This document shows, one piece after another, positions 8,277-17,536 of a DNA stretch of 64,000 nucleotides. The position numbers and the translations under genes were made by a program. Source of the DNA: Paenibacillus sp. R14(2021) (GTDB lineage Bacteria; Bacillota; Bacilli; Paenibacillales; Paenibacillaceae); the NCBI RefSeq assembly GCF_019431355.1, contig NZ_CP080269.1, positions 744,001 through 808,000 of the forward strand. Direction: 5' to 3'. The notes under the pieces are model-generated. The model was not told where the DNA came from. It made no database searches and saw nothing but the letters and a program-made list of their open reading frames with translations. How positions within the stretch are numbered: position 1 is the stretch's first letter; each line of letters opens with the position of its first letter.

Positions 8277-8603
8277 CTTCAAGCCTCCTGCGAATTCGTG
8301 ACTTCACAGGATATCATTTCCAATTGCCAGGTAGTCAATACGTATCAGCCGTGGTTATACACTCGCATTGGCTAATATATTCGATTTATTAGATCTGAGC
8401 TGGAATGTAATGTATTGACCGATTTTGCCCATGCTCAGGCTGAATTCCAACTTACGACCAAGCATTCGCGCATGGAGGTCAAGTATACGTGCCTTTCGCA
8501 GAGGCTAGAGTAGGCATGCGTACAGTCAAGTGGTTATTAACCTACGTAGTATAAGATACACTTGCATGTAAAATCATGAATATCTTCCGTTAGGAGAGAT
8601 GTT
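8277..8603. other. Divergent intergenic region upstream of gerA
   Basis: About 325 bases between the minus-strand ger operon and the plus-strand small gene. It must contain both promoters, but no box pair with correct spacing stands out. No reading frame in it looks like a gene. Confidence 0.5.
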
Positions 8604-8885
8604 ATGGCTCAAATGAAAAATCAAGGACCTACGAGACAACCGCCGGAGTCTCCTCCTCCCGCATTCATCCCACCGCAACCCGCAGTTTCTTATATCGTCG
8701 ACTGCGTTTACCAGTACACCTATGTTTGGCTTAGATCTGGCGAGAACTTCTGGTTTTACCCGACACATGTCGATATGGACGGCGTTGCAGGGTATAGATG
8801 GAGCGGGTCATACTGGTATTTCTATGGTATCGATCCGCGATTCATCAATGCCGTATCGTGTCCTCCGTTTCCTACCCTTTTCTGA
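8604..8885 (+). CDS. Small proline- and aromatic-rich protein of unknown function
   Basis: A 93-residue protein with a proline-rich N-terminus (PPESPPPAFIPPQPA) and a C-terminal part full of Tyr/Trp/Phe: YTYVWLRSGENFWFYPTHV, then GYRWSGSYWYFYGIDPRFI. This pattern recurs in small proteins of spore-forming bacilli of unknown function, sometimes loosely named as transporters although this sequence has no membrane helix. TAGGAGAG precedes the ATG. The position next to the ger operon is compatible with a spore role but does not prove it. A hairpin terminator follows. Confidence 0.7.
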   Translation: MAQMKNQGPTRQPPESPPPAFIPPQPAVSYIVDCVYQYTYVWLRSGENFWFYPTHVDMDGVAGYRWSGSYWYFYGIDPRFINAVSCPPFPTLF

Positions 8886-8971
8886 GCACTATAAAACAGA
8901 GTACCGGTGATTCTGTTCACATAACGCGCTCTGTAAGTGATATTTTGGTTAGTTGAATAATCAGCAAGTCG

Positions 8972-9003
8972 AGGCTGCCGATACAAACGGCAGCCTTTCG
9001 TTC
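8972..9003 (+). terminator. Rho-independent terminator after the small aromatic-rich gene
   Basis: An 8-bp stem AGGCTGCC/GGCAGCCT with a 9-base loop is followed by TTTCGTTCT. Confidence 0.7.
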
Positions 9004-9494
9004 TGTCAAAGTCATAACGGCATAAGGTAGACATGGCGGACAAGTATATAGATTGAAGCCCATGGGGGAATGAGCCTGATGAAGATTGGTAAACCGATTC
9101 GATTTTTGGATGCCTTACAAGGGTGGACAACGGTGTATATGGCAAAGTAATAGGGGGATTCTGGAAAGTTTTAATATTGGCGTTTAGCTCATTCATTGTT
9201 CGGTCGGCAGAATCTCCAATCCACGGTTCCAGTGGTTTCGGGGGTTCTTTTTTCTCTATTCGGAATTAGTAACTAATTCTTCTATTTGGGTAAAGCGGGG
9301 ACCCTTTATGCCTACATCGTTCAAGTGTATAATGACGACTATAAGAACGAACTGTGCTTAACTGGCGGAGGTTTAAAATAAAACCGCTATATGGACAAGA
9401 CGCTTATCATTAAATCACCGTTATACGAAGGGAACGAACTGAACCTGTTCATGGGCTCGTTCCGAGTTGCATCTTACATCTAGGAGGAACGGAC
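9004..9494. other. Intergenic region before the sugar isomerase gene
   Basis: About 490 bases with no supported gene. It must hold the promoter of the next gene. The ribosome site TAGGAGGA lies just before the ATG at 9495. Confidence 0.5.
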
Positions 9495-10322
9495 ATGTCG
9501 GTTGGCTTATTGGCGCACTTGCTGGGGAAACTCCCATACAAACACTTGGCGGAGAGGGTTGCTGAACGAGGGGTTGATTATGTACAGCTTGCGCTGTCCA
9601 AGGCGATCTCGGACGTGGATTTTTCATTGGGGCGCATGAGTCCGGGATTAGCTAACGAAGTAGGCGGCGCGTTCGCGGACCAACGCGTCGGCATCGCGGT
9701 ACTTGGTTGCTATGCCAGCTTGATTGAGCCGGATGACGACCTGTATCGGCATAATGTCGATCGATTTAAGGAGCATCTGCGCCATGCGCGGCATTTTGGA
9801 GCTTCGATCGTAGCGACCGAGGTTGGCGTACCCAAGGACCCCGCTCGATTTGCGGAAAACGAAGAACGACTTAACCGGGCGTTGGAAGAATTGGTCGAAG
9901 AAGCCGAACGTTGGGGTGTCACGATTGGCTTGGAAGCGGCGCAAGGGCACTTGATTGCTTCGGCGGAAACGCTGGCATCATCGTTAGAACGGTTTCCTTC
10001 CTCTTGCCTCGGCGTCGTACTCGATCCGTGTAACTTAATGAATGCGGCTGCGCTGGATGATCAAGACGAGGTGATAAGGAACGCATTTCGCTTGCTTGGG
10101 CCGCGTATCGTTAGCGCGCATGCCAAGGATCTAAAGCGCGGGGAAAACGGAGAGATCACTTTTACGGCAGCTGGACTGGGCGATCTAAACTATCCATTAT
10201 TCTGGGAATTGCTAGAGGGGCATAAGCCATATGGCTTCGTCACGCTTGAAGACGTTCAAGTGGAGCAACTGGCTGCCGCAACCCGTTTTGTGCGTGACGG
10301 CCGAGCAGCAGCGCGAACGTAA
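9495..10322 (+). CDS. Sugar phosphate isomerase/epimerase, xylose-isomerase-like TIM barrel
   Basis: A 275-residue cytoplasmic protein with the AP-endonuclease-2/xylose-isomerase-like fold. The metal-site positions of the family can be followed in order: ATEVGVP, TIGLEAAQGH, VVLDPCNLMNA, IVSAHAKDLKRG and FVTLEDV, supplying the usual Glu, Asp, His and Glu ligands. Members interconvert keto-sugars or act on inositol derivatives; the substrate here is not evident. It is a single-gene unit with a strong ribosome site and its own terminator, directly upstream of carbohydrate locus 1, so it may feed the same pathway. Confidence 0.85.
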   Translation: MSVGLLAHLLGKLPYKHLAERVAERGVDYVQLALSKAISDVDFSLGRMSPGLANEVGGAFADQRVGIAVLGCYASLIEPDDDLYRHNVDRFKEHLRHARHFGASIVATEVGVPKDPARFAENEERLNRALEELVEEAERWGVTIGLEAAQGHLIASAETLASSLERFPSSCLGVVLDPCNLMNAAALDDQDEVIRNAFRLLGPRIVSAHAKDLKRGENGEITFTAAGLGDLNYPLFWELLEGHKPYGFVTLEDVQVEQLAAATRFVRDGRAAART

Positions 10323-10450
10323 GTTTTGCGCATTACGACAGGCTTATAGCAACGATGCGGTTGAGAATCTCGCAGGTACTAGCCGAACGAACAAGAATAT
10401 CTTGCTTATCAATGAGATGGCAAAAATTTAATACAGACCCAAACAAGTTG

Positions 10451-10480
10451 AAGGCTGCTGGACGATCCAGCAGCCTTTTA
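10451..10480 (+). terminator. Rho-independent terminator after the isomerase gene
   Basis: A 12-bp stem AAGGCTGCTGGA/TCCAGCAGCCTT with a CGA loop is followed by TT and then ACA. It ends the single-gene isomerase unit. The following 210 bases carry no gene. Confidence 0.75.
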
Positions 10481-10691
10481 CATGTGCGTAGGCCGGGTTA
10501 AACCTATATCAGCAACAATCCGTTTGAATGCGGCAAGACATGTAATCATCGGATTCATCCACGCTTCCACCTCTGTTGACCTCATGAAATAAAGTATATC
10601 TATCATCGTAAAACAATGCATATTAGTTACTAAGAGGATCTTATAAGATGAAATTAAAGATAATCATCTGATTCGAAGGAGTGTATGGGAT

Positions 10692-12941
10692 ATGAGGCAT
10701 GAGGTCGTGGCGGCGGATATAACGGTTGTCGGCGGCGGGCTGGCGGGGGTTTGTGCGGCTATCGCTGCGGCTCGGCTGGGCAGAACGGTTTCGCTGGTTC
10801 AGAACCGGCCCGTGCTCGGCGGAAATTCCAGCAGCGAGGTGAGGGTGTGGGTTTGTGGCGCTACGGCGCACGGAACGCACCGCTATGCAAGGGAAACCGG
10901 CATTATGGGCGAAATGTTCATTGAGAACCAGTTCCGCAATAGGGATGGAAACCCTTATTTTTGGGACTTGGTCATCATGGAGAAGGTGCGGGCGGAGCCG
11001 AATATCCGCTTATTCCTCAATACGGATGTCCATGAAGTGGAGGCCAGCGGCGACGAGAATAACCGGACGATTCGTTCCGTTACCGGCTGGATGATGGGAT
11101 CGGAACGGCGGATCCGTTTTGAAAGCGCCGTGTTTCTCGATTGTTCGGGCGATGGGCTGGTTGGGTTTCTCGCCGGCGCCAAGCATCGGGTCGGCCGCGA
11201 GTCGAAGGACGAATACAACGAGGATTGGGCGCCTGACGTGGCGGACGATATTACGCTCGGCAGCACGCTTTTGTTCTATACAAAGGATGCGGGCCATCCG
11301 GTACAATATATCCCGCCTTCTTTTGCTAAAGACATCACCCAGACGACGATTCCGATGAAGCGAGTCATTCGCAGCGGCGATAATGGTTGTGCCTATTGGT
11401 GGATCGAATGGGGAGGCGAATTCGATACCGTTCATGATAACGAGCTGATACGCGATGAGCTGTGGGCCGCCATCTACGGCATTTGGGACTATATCAAGAA
11501 CTCGGGCAAGTTCGATGCCGATAATATGACACTCGAATGGATCGGCTCGATCCCCGGAAAAAGGGAGTACCGCCGATTCATCGGCGATTATGTGCTCAAT
11601 CAGAACGACCTTTTGGCGCAACGCGAATTCGAAGACCGCATCGGGTTCGGAGGATGGTCCATCGACCTACATCCGCCGCAAGGCATGTACTCGGCGGAAA
11701 GCGGATCCAAGCACCTGCATATCGACGGCGTCTATCATATTCCGTTTCGCTCGCTTTATTCCGTGAACGTAGACAATTTACTCATGGCCGGCCGCAATAT
11801 AAGCGCTTCGCACGTCGCGTTCGGAACGACGCGGGTAATGGCAACCTGTGCCGTCATCGGGGAAGCCGCGGGTACCGGGGCTGCTTTAAGCGTGGAGAAG
11901 GGCATTACGCCACGCGAGCTGCATAACGGCCATCTACGCGAATTGCAGCAAACGATGATGAGGCAGGATGCCTCGATTATCGGCTTGCGCAACGAGGATC
12001 CGGCCGATCTGGCGCTGAAGGCGAACGTCAAGGCATCCAGTACGTTGACGCGACTTGCGGTGGAAACGCCGGTGGAAGCCTATCCCCTTAATTCCGACGT
12101 GGGCTTGCTGCTGCCAGCGGACCCGGGCATTGACGGCATCGAGCTGTTGGTGGATGCTGCAGAAGCCGCGACGCTTGCGGTCGAGCTGTGGAATACGGGC
12201 CGTGGCGAGAATTACGTCCCGCATACGCTGCAGACGACTGCATCGGCGCAAGTCGCCAAAGGCGACAGGCAATGGGTAAAGCTGGATTTGCGCTGGAAAC
12301 CGGCTGCCCCGCAGAACGCCTTCCTCATTATTAAAGCCGCCGAGCGAATTTCGCTGCAATTGTCAGGTCAGCCGCAATCGGGAGTCCTTACATTCGTCAA
12401 AGGACCGGCGCCGATCGTGTCCGCAGATCTCGAGGACCATCAGACATCGCAGCCTGTCATCCAATGGAGCATGCGGCCGTTCGTGCGCAAACCGCTCTGC
12501 TTCCGTCTGCTTTCATGGACAAATGCGTTCTCCCCGGAGAGAGCCGTCGACGGATTTGTTCGTCCGTTTGCAGGTCCGCATCTGTGGTCGTCCGTCGCCA
12601 TGCGGGAAGACTCGCCCGAGTGGTTGGAGCTTAGCTGGGCGAACCAGGTGAACGTCCGGTCGGTCCACATTACGTTCAATGACGACGTTAACGAGGACTT
12701 GATCAACCTTCATCACCACCGCACACCGTTTGCAATCATGCCAGAACTGATTCAAAATTATGCTGTCGAGGTATATGCGAACGGCGAATGGACCGCTGTA
12801 GCGGAAGGACAAAACAATCATAAACGCAAACGCATCCATACGCTGGATGCGGCGGTCGCCGCTGACAGGATCCGGATCGCAGTTTTCTCGACTAACGGCA
12901 GCCTGTGCGCCGAAATTGTCGAGGTCAGGGTGTACGAATAG
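10692..12941 (+). CDS. FAD-dependent oxidoreductase with C-terminal discoidin-like domain
   Basis: A 749-residue protein. Residues about 6-35 form the FAD-binding Rossmann motif (VVGGGLAGVCAAIAAARLG), followed by LGGNSSSEVR, characteristic of the FAD_oxidored family. A second flavin contact lies near residue 370 (LMAGRNISASHVAFGTTRVMAT). The last 160 residues (SWTNAFSPERAVDGFVRP ... PEWLELSWANQVNVRSVHITF) resemble an F5/8 type C (discoidin) beta-sandwich. No signal peptide is visible, so the protein appears cytoplasmic even though discoidin-like modules usually bind carbohydrate outside the cell. It opens carbohydrate locus 1, 100 bases before the YesN-type regulator. It may oxidise a sugar unit released by the secreted hydrolase; this is inferred from position. 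Confidence 0.8.
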   Translation: MRHEVVAADITVVGGGLAGVCAAIAAARLGRTVSLVQNRPVLGGNSSSEVRVWVCGATAHGTHRYARETGIMGEMFIENQFRNRDGNPYFWDLVIMEKVRAEPNIRLFLNTDVHEVEASGDENNRTIRSVTGWMMGSERRIRFESAVFLDCSGDGLVGFLAGAKHRVGRESKDEYNEDWAPDVADDITLGSTLLFYTKDAGHPVQYIPPSFAKDITQTTIPMKRVIRSGDNGCAYWWIEWGGEFDTVHDNELIRDELWAAIYGIWDYIKNSGKFDADNMTLEWIGSIPGKREYRRFIGDYVLNQNDLLAQREFEDRIGFGGWSIDLHPPQGMYSAESGSKHLHIDGVYHIPFRSLYSVNVDNLLMAGRNISASHVAFGTTRVMATCAVIGEAAGTGAALSVEKGITPRELHNGHLRELQQTMMRQDASIIGLRNEDPADLALKANVKASSTLTRLAVETPVEAYPLNSDVGLLLPADPGIDGIELLVDAAEAATLAVELWNTGRGENYVPHTLQTTASAQVAKGDRQWVKLDLRWKPAAPQNAFLIIKAAERISLQLSGQPQSGVLTFVKGPAPIVSADLEDHQTSQPVIQWSMRPFVRKPLCFRLLSWTNAFSPERAVDGFVRPFAGPHLWSSVAMREDSPEWLELSWANQVNVRSVHITFNDDVNEDLINLHHHRTPFAIMPELIQNYAVEVYANGEWTAVAEGQNNHKRKRIHTLDAAVAADRIRIAVFSTNGSLCAEIVEVRVYE

Positions 12942-13040
12942 TTTATAGGCGCGAAAAATAAGATGGTTATGCAGCTTTTGTGCAAGCCATCTTTTTGTTG
13001 TTCGAATAGGTTTGAAACTTTCTTTCGGGAGGGGTGCCGA

Positions 13041-14600
13041 ATGAATGACGATCTATTAACTGTATTGGTTGTCGATGACGAACTGCCAATTCGTCAGGAG
13101 CTTCGTTTGTTTTCCTGGGAGAAGCATCATGCCGAGTGGATTGGAGAAGCGGAGAACGGCGAGGAGGCGCTAAGGTTTTGCCGTTGCCGCACGCCGGATA
13201 TCGTCATAACGGACATTACGATGCCAGTCATGAACGGACTCGAGCTGCTTCGAAGCTTGAAGTCGGAGTTTCCCCATATCCAAGTGATCCTGCTTACCTG
13301 TCATTCGGATTTCGCCTATGCAAAGGAAGCGATCAAGCTCGGTGCGGTAGAGTACCTTGTGAAAGTGACGATGGATGACAGTGATCTCGCGCAGGCGATG
13401 CATCGGGCGAAGGGGGGCGTTTATCACGAGAAATCGCTTCAGCGCAGCGAGGCGGAACGTCAACGATGGAAGGCGTTCGAACAACTGATGGAAATGACTC
13501 GGCAGACTGCCGATGACGGGGAGTTTCCAGCCTGGCTGCAAGATTCTTTCCAGGCCAAGCTTCCGTTACAGCTTGCTGCGTTTCATGTGGAGACGAGAAA
13601 GGCAGGTCGTCTATTCGTTCATCATGCATGCGAAGAATCGCTAACTTTGCTGGAGCAGCTGAAGCCGTTCACCTGGGTTCCGGCCGACAGCGACAGCGGC
13701 ATTTATGTGCTGGTATTCCGCGCGGAGAACGGCAATTCGCCAGAAATACGCCGCGAACTGGAGGAGATAATGGAGGAGCTGTATCAATCACTCGACGGCA
13801 GACTGCCCTTCCTTTGCGATGCATACAGGCTTTATGGCGTCCTAAGCGATCCTATTTGGAGAAGTGCGGATTTTGCGGATATGTACCGCAGCGTTTGCGA
13901 GAGGCCGGATGCGGTTTTCTATGATGGTGCAGGCAGGGTGTTTGCGACTTCGCCCACCGGACCGGCATCACTTGACGAACAAACGGCGACTGAAATGTCG
14001 GTCAAGCTGCACAAAGCGCAATGGAACCGGGAACAGCTGGCGGAGGTCATTCGGGGGGATTTCGTGCAATGGGCGATAAACAGACGCATCGTGCCGGAGG
14101 AGCTGCGGACGTTCGTTGCCGATTGGCTTCGCGGCTGGCACCGAGAACAAGCGGCTCAAGGCGGCAAAGGGTGGAAAGTATCGTGCCAGATCCTCGATGC
14201 TGCTACCATAAATGAATTGGTGGAAGCTTTCGTTCATGAAATCGAATCGACGGGCAAGGTCAAGAAGTGCCGCAAAGAAATCACGGAAGCAAAGGCATTT
14301 GTCGAAGCGAACCTCGAGAAGACGATCACGCTTAATATCGTTTCCCGGGAGGTCGGGCTGAGCCCGCATTATTTGAGCCGGTTGTTTCGGGAAGAAACGG
14401 GAGTTCCGTTCAACGATTTCGTGACTGGGAAAAGAATCGAGAAGGCGACTGATCTGCTGCAGCATACATCGCTCAGGGTATATGAGATTGCGCAGCAGGT
14501 AGGCATTCCGAGCTACCGTTATTTCTCCGCCCTATTTCGCGAATGGACGGGAGCGGCTCCAACCGAGCTAAGAATGGCTGACCAAGATGGCAAAGGATGA
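13041..14600 (+). CDS. YesN-type response regulator with AraC HTH
   Basis: A 519-residue regulator. The receiver domain (residues 1-125) has the acidic pair D12/D13, phosphoacceptor D58 in DIVITDITMP, and the conserved Lys in YLVKVTM. A divergent central region follows, and an AraC-type double helix-turn-helix ends the protein (about residues 415-515: EKTITLNIVSREVGLSPHYLSRLFREETG). ATG at 13041 is preferred because GGAGGGG precedes it; the frame stays open upstream but without a ribosome site. It is paired with the histidine kinase 6 bases downstream and probably activates the following ABC transporter operon. Confidence 0.93.
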   Translation: MNDDLLTVLVVDDELPIRQELRLFSWEKHHAEWIGEAENGEEALRFCRCRTPDIVITDITMPVMNGLELLRSLKSEFPHIQVILLTCHSDFAYAKEAIKLGAVEYLVKVTMDDSDLAQAMHRAKGGVYHEKSLQRSEAERQRWKAFEQLMEMTRQTADDGEFPAWLQDSFQAKLPLQLAAFHVETRKAGRLFVHHACEESLTLLEQLKPFTWVPADSDSGIYVLVFRAENGNSPEIRRELEEIMEELYQSLDGRLPFLCDAYRLYGVLSDPIWRSADFADMYRSVCERPDAVFYDGAGRVFATSPTGPASLDEQTATEMSVKLHKAQWNREQLAEVIRGDFVQWAINRRIVPEELRTFVADWLRGWHREQAAQGGKGWKVSCQILDAATINELVEAFVHEIESTGKVKKCRKEITEAKAFVEANLEKTITLNIVSREVGLSPHYLSRLFREETGVPFNDFVTGKRIEKATDLLQHTSLRVYEIAQQVGIPSYRYFSALFREWTGAAPTELRMADQDGKG

Positions 14601-14606
14601 TGGCGA

Positions 14607-16361
14607 TTGAACCGGATCTATCGCTGGTACAGGAGTTGGAGCCTCGCGACCAGACAGTTTCTGTTTTTATTTATCATAACGTTCGCGTTTTTTATTCTTC
14701 TAGCTTGGAACAACTACTACAAAGCGGCCGATTTGTTTAAAAATCAAATGGTATCGGATTCAGTGACATTGATCGCGCGCACGAACCAGTTTCTTGATAC
14801 GTATCTGGACAATAGTCGGAATGTACTGCTGCTATTATCGACGGACGCCAAACTGCTTCGGGAAGGAGACGGCAACAAAATATCCGAATCGCTCCGGTTC
14901 ATTGCCGAGAACAACAGCTCGCTCGTGAAAACGCTGTATATCATCCGCAAGGATGGTAAAGTGTATGCCAGCTCCCAGGTCAATTACGATATTATCGGCA
15001 ATCCGAAACTGAGCTCAATTTATGACAAGTCGCTGCAAACCTATGGTGCGGCGGTCGTGAGCCAGCCCTATGTATCTCCGCTCTCCGGCGAGACGGTAGC
15101 CATATCCCGTCCGGTAAGCGAAGGCAATGGTGACATTTTAGGGGTCGCGGTCATCGAGCTCAATCTGGATAACCTGAACCGGAAAATAAGCGAATTGACC
15201 TCAGGCTCCTATCAGACCTTCGTGATCATGTCCGATAAGGATAGGGTAGTTACGTTCGATCGGGATAACGGCATACTCCCGCAAAAACCGGGTACATATC
15301 ACGATGACCTCCCCGAATCGTTCATCGGCAAGCTCGCTGAGCTACCGGTAACGGCAAGCGAAGTGAACGGGCCGAACGGCAAGCTCGTTGTCGTAAAATC
15401 CGGACAGAATCGACTTGGTTGGACGCTGCTCGTGCTGATCAAAGACCGTTACTTTTATCAGAACGTCATCCGTTTGTTCGATAATTATAAGGCGGCCGCC
15501 AGCATTTGGTTCGTGGTCCTGCTGTTCATGGCGTTTGCCATGTCCCGTTATATGACCAAATCGATCCGGATGCTCGCAGTCAAGATGGACCGGGTACATG
15601 ATATGGGCGTAATCCCGAGCCTTGTCGTGAAAAGGGAAGACGAGATCGGGCGGCTTACCCAAAGCTTTAATGCCATGATGGAACGGATCCGCAATCTGCT
15701 GCAGGAAACGAAGCAAATGGAAGAGCGGAAGAAACAGCTGGAGCTGAAGGTGCTGCAAAGCCAGATCGCCCCTCATTTCCTGTACAACACGCTGGCATGC
15801 ATCGGAAGTTTGGCCAAGCAGCACAGGACGCAAGAGGTCAAGGAAACGATCAGAGCCCTAGTCGGCGTATTATCGCTCAGCTTCGATAAAACATCGGAAT
15901 TCTTAACGGTGAAAGAAGAGCTGGAAGGGCTGAACATGTATATGCAAATCCAGAAAATACGGTATGGAGACAAATTCAAATTCGTTCAGGAAATCGATAC
16001 TGAAGCGTTATCCTGCAGCATACTGAAGCTGACGCTGCAGCCGATATTGGAGAATGCTGTCTTCCACGGGATCGCCCCAAGCCGCTGCGGCGACGGTCAC
16101 ATTCACGTCCGGGGATCCATACGCAAAGGGAAACTGCGGTTCTTTATCCGCGACAACGGGGCTGGGATGGATAAGTCGAAGCTCCGGGAGGCACTTGACG
16201 AGCAGACGGCGGAACCTAGAGAGCGCTCCTCCGGCATCGGAATGGCGAATGTCCACCACCGTCTGCGGCTTCACTATGGCGCTCCTTACGGACTAAGGAT
16301 CGGAAGCCTGCCGAATGCGGGGACGGTCGTCTGCATTACGATTCCCGTCGTGCACGGATGA
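14607..16361 (+). CDS. YesM-type sensor histidine kinase
   Basis: A 584-residue membrane kinase of the LytS/YesM class. One helix near residues 12-30 and another near 290-308 enclose a large extracellular sensor domain. A HAMP segment follows, then the His_kinase domain with the H-box QSQIAPHFLYNTL (His about 390) and an ATPase with ILENAVFHG and RDNGAGM. The likely start is TTG at 14607, 6 bases after the yesN-like stop; no in-frame ATG is nearer. The extracellular domain probably senses sugar, possibly through the locus 1 binding protein. The stop codon lies inside the first copy of a 47-bp tandem duplication. Confidence 0.92.
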   Translation: MNRIYRWYRSWSLATRQFLFLFIITFAFFILLAWNNYYKAADLFKNQMVSDSVTLIARTNQFLDTYLDNSRNVLLLLSTDAKLLREGDGNKISESLRFIAENNSSLVKTLYIIRKDGKVYASSQVNYDIIGNPKLSSIYDKSLQTYGAAVVSQPYVSPLSGETVAISRPVSEGNGDILGVAVIELNLDNLNRKISELTSGSYQTFVIMSDKDRVVTFDRDNGILPQKPGTYHDDLPESFIGKLAELPVTASEVNGPNGKLVVVKSGQNRLGWTLLVLIKDRYFYQNVIRLFDNYKAAASIWFVVLLFMAFAMSRYMTKSIRMLAVKMDRVHDMGVIPSLVVKREDEIGRLTQSFNAMMERIRNLLQETKQMEERKKQLELKVLQSQIAPHFLYNTLACIGSLAKQHRTQEVKETIRALVGVLSLSFDKTSEFLTVKEELEGLNMYMQIQKIRYGDKFKFVQEIDTEALSCSILKLTLQPILENAVFHGIAPSRCGDGHIHVRGSIRKGKLRFFIRDNGAGMDKSKLREALDEQTAEPRERSSGIGMANVHHRLRLHYGAPYGLRIGSLPNAGTVVCITIPVVHG

Positions 16362-16446
16362 TTGGTTTGAGGAGACCTTTGGTCGACTCAGCATTCATCC
16401 ACGGATGATTGGTTTGAGGAGACCTTTGGTCGATCAGCATTCATCC
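16353..16446 (+). repeat. 47-bp tandem duplication at the kinase 3' end
   Basis: Unit 1 (16353-16399) and unit 2 (16400-16445) are nearly identical, starting CACGGATGATTGGTTTGAGG. Unit 2 lacks one base (GACTCA becomes GATCA). A third, 8-base partial start follows (CCACGATG). Each unit holds a small GACC-TTT-GGTC inverted repeat. Unit 1 contains the kinase stop codon. Confidence 0.9.
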
Positions 16447-16538
16447 ACGATGAAAAATTGTCGGTTTTGTTCTTCATTTCGCAAGTTCACTGTATAGTTG
16501 AAACCTTGTTCGCCTTGCTATACTTGGTTTGCGCAATT

Positions 16539-16552
16539 GTATGCGCTTACAA
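16539..16552 (+). promoter_or_regulatory. Candidate CcpA cre site upstream of the transporter
   Basis: TGTATGCGCTTACA matches the catabolite-response consensus TGWAANCGNTNWCA at all but one position. It lies 19 bases before the permease start codon, which would suit roadblock or promoter-proximal repression of the locus 1 transporter by CcpA. Confidence 0.5.
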
Positions 16553-16570
16553 AGATGCGAGGTGAAACCT

Positions 16571-17536
16571 ATGAACCAGCGGAATGCAGCCCATTCCGTA
16601 CAAAGATCGGCGCCGAAACCGGGCGTTATCTCCGTATTCGGCAGAAACATTTGGCGCTTCAAAGCTTTCTATTTGATGCTCTTGCCGGGACTCATTTATT
16701 ATATCGTCTTCAAATATATCCCGATGTACGGCGTCATTATCGCTTTCAAAGACTTCAACATGATGGATGGGATCTGGTCGAGCCCATGGGCAAGCCCATG
16801 GAACAAACATTTTTTAACCTTTTTTCATTCACCATATTTCTCACAGCTGCTTACAAACACCTTTCTGATCAGCGTATACAAGCTGCTCTTCGGCATGATA
16901 CCTCCCATTGCCATGGCGCTGCTGCTTAACGAATGTCGGATCAGATGGTTTCGATCGCTGATCCAAACCTTAACGTACATGCCGCATTTCCTGTCGTGGG
17001 TGATCATATACGGCATTCTGCTTGCGCTGCTGTCCCAAAGCTCCGGATTGTTGAACCAATGGCTGAAGGATGCAGGCGGAACAGCTGTTCCCTTCTTGAC
17101 CTCGACGTCTTATTTCCGGTCCATTCTGGTCGGATCGGAAATATGGCAAAATCTCGGCTGGGGAGCAATCATTTATTTGGCGGCTATTGCCGGCATCGAT
17201 CCTACGCTTTACGAGGCGGCACGGGTGGACGGCGCGGGAAGACTGCGAATGATCTGGCACATTACGCTTCCCGGCATCCGGACCGTTGTCATCATGCTGT
17301 TGATTTTGAACCTGGGCCATATCCTTGATGCGGGCTTCGAGCAAATTTATATCATGTACAACATTCAAGTCTATGCCGTCGCCGACATTCTCGATACCTG
17401 GGTGTTCCGAACCGGTCTGCAGCAGCTTAACTTCAGTCTGGCTTCGGCGGTAGGATTATTCAAAGCTGCAATCGGATTGGTTCTGGTGCTGGGGTCGAAC
17501 AAACTCGCCAGGCGGTGGGGGGAGGGCATATGGTAA
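16571..17536 (+). CDS. ABC transporter permease, LplB/YteP type (CUT1)
   Basis: A 321-residue inner-membrane protein with six predicted helices. The FKYIPMYGVIIAFKDFN segment is diagnostic of the LplB/YteP group, and the EAA loop reads YEAARVDGAGRLRMIWHITLPGI (about residues 214-236). ATG at 16571 has GAGGTG ahead of it; in-frame starts further upstream lack a ribosome site. It pairs with the next gene, which overlaps it by 7 bases, to form the channel of a CUT1 oligosaccharide importer. No ATPase gene is present, as usual for this class, which often shares an MsmX-type ATPase. Confidence 0.93.
   Translation: MNQRNAAHSVQRSAPKPGVISVFGRNIWRFKAFYLMLLPGLIYYIVFKYIPMYGVIIAFKDFNMMDGIWSSPWASPWNKHFLTFFHSPYFSQLLTNTFLISVYKLLFGMIPPIAMALLLNECRIRWFRSLIQTLTYMPHFLSWVIIYGILLALLSQSSGLLNQWLKDAGGTAVPFLTSTSYFRSILVGSEIWQNLGWGAIIYLAAIAGIDPTLYEAARVDGAGRLRMIWHITLPGIRTVVIMLLILNLGHILDAGFEQIYIMYNIQVYAVADILDTWVFRTGLQQLNFSLASAVGLFKAAIGLVLVLGSNKLARRWGEGIW

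Noticed and set aside
8290-8370. Sigma-G promoter for the ger operon
   Set aside because: No -35/-10 pair with acceptable spacing and match was found on the minus strand.
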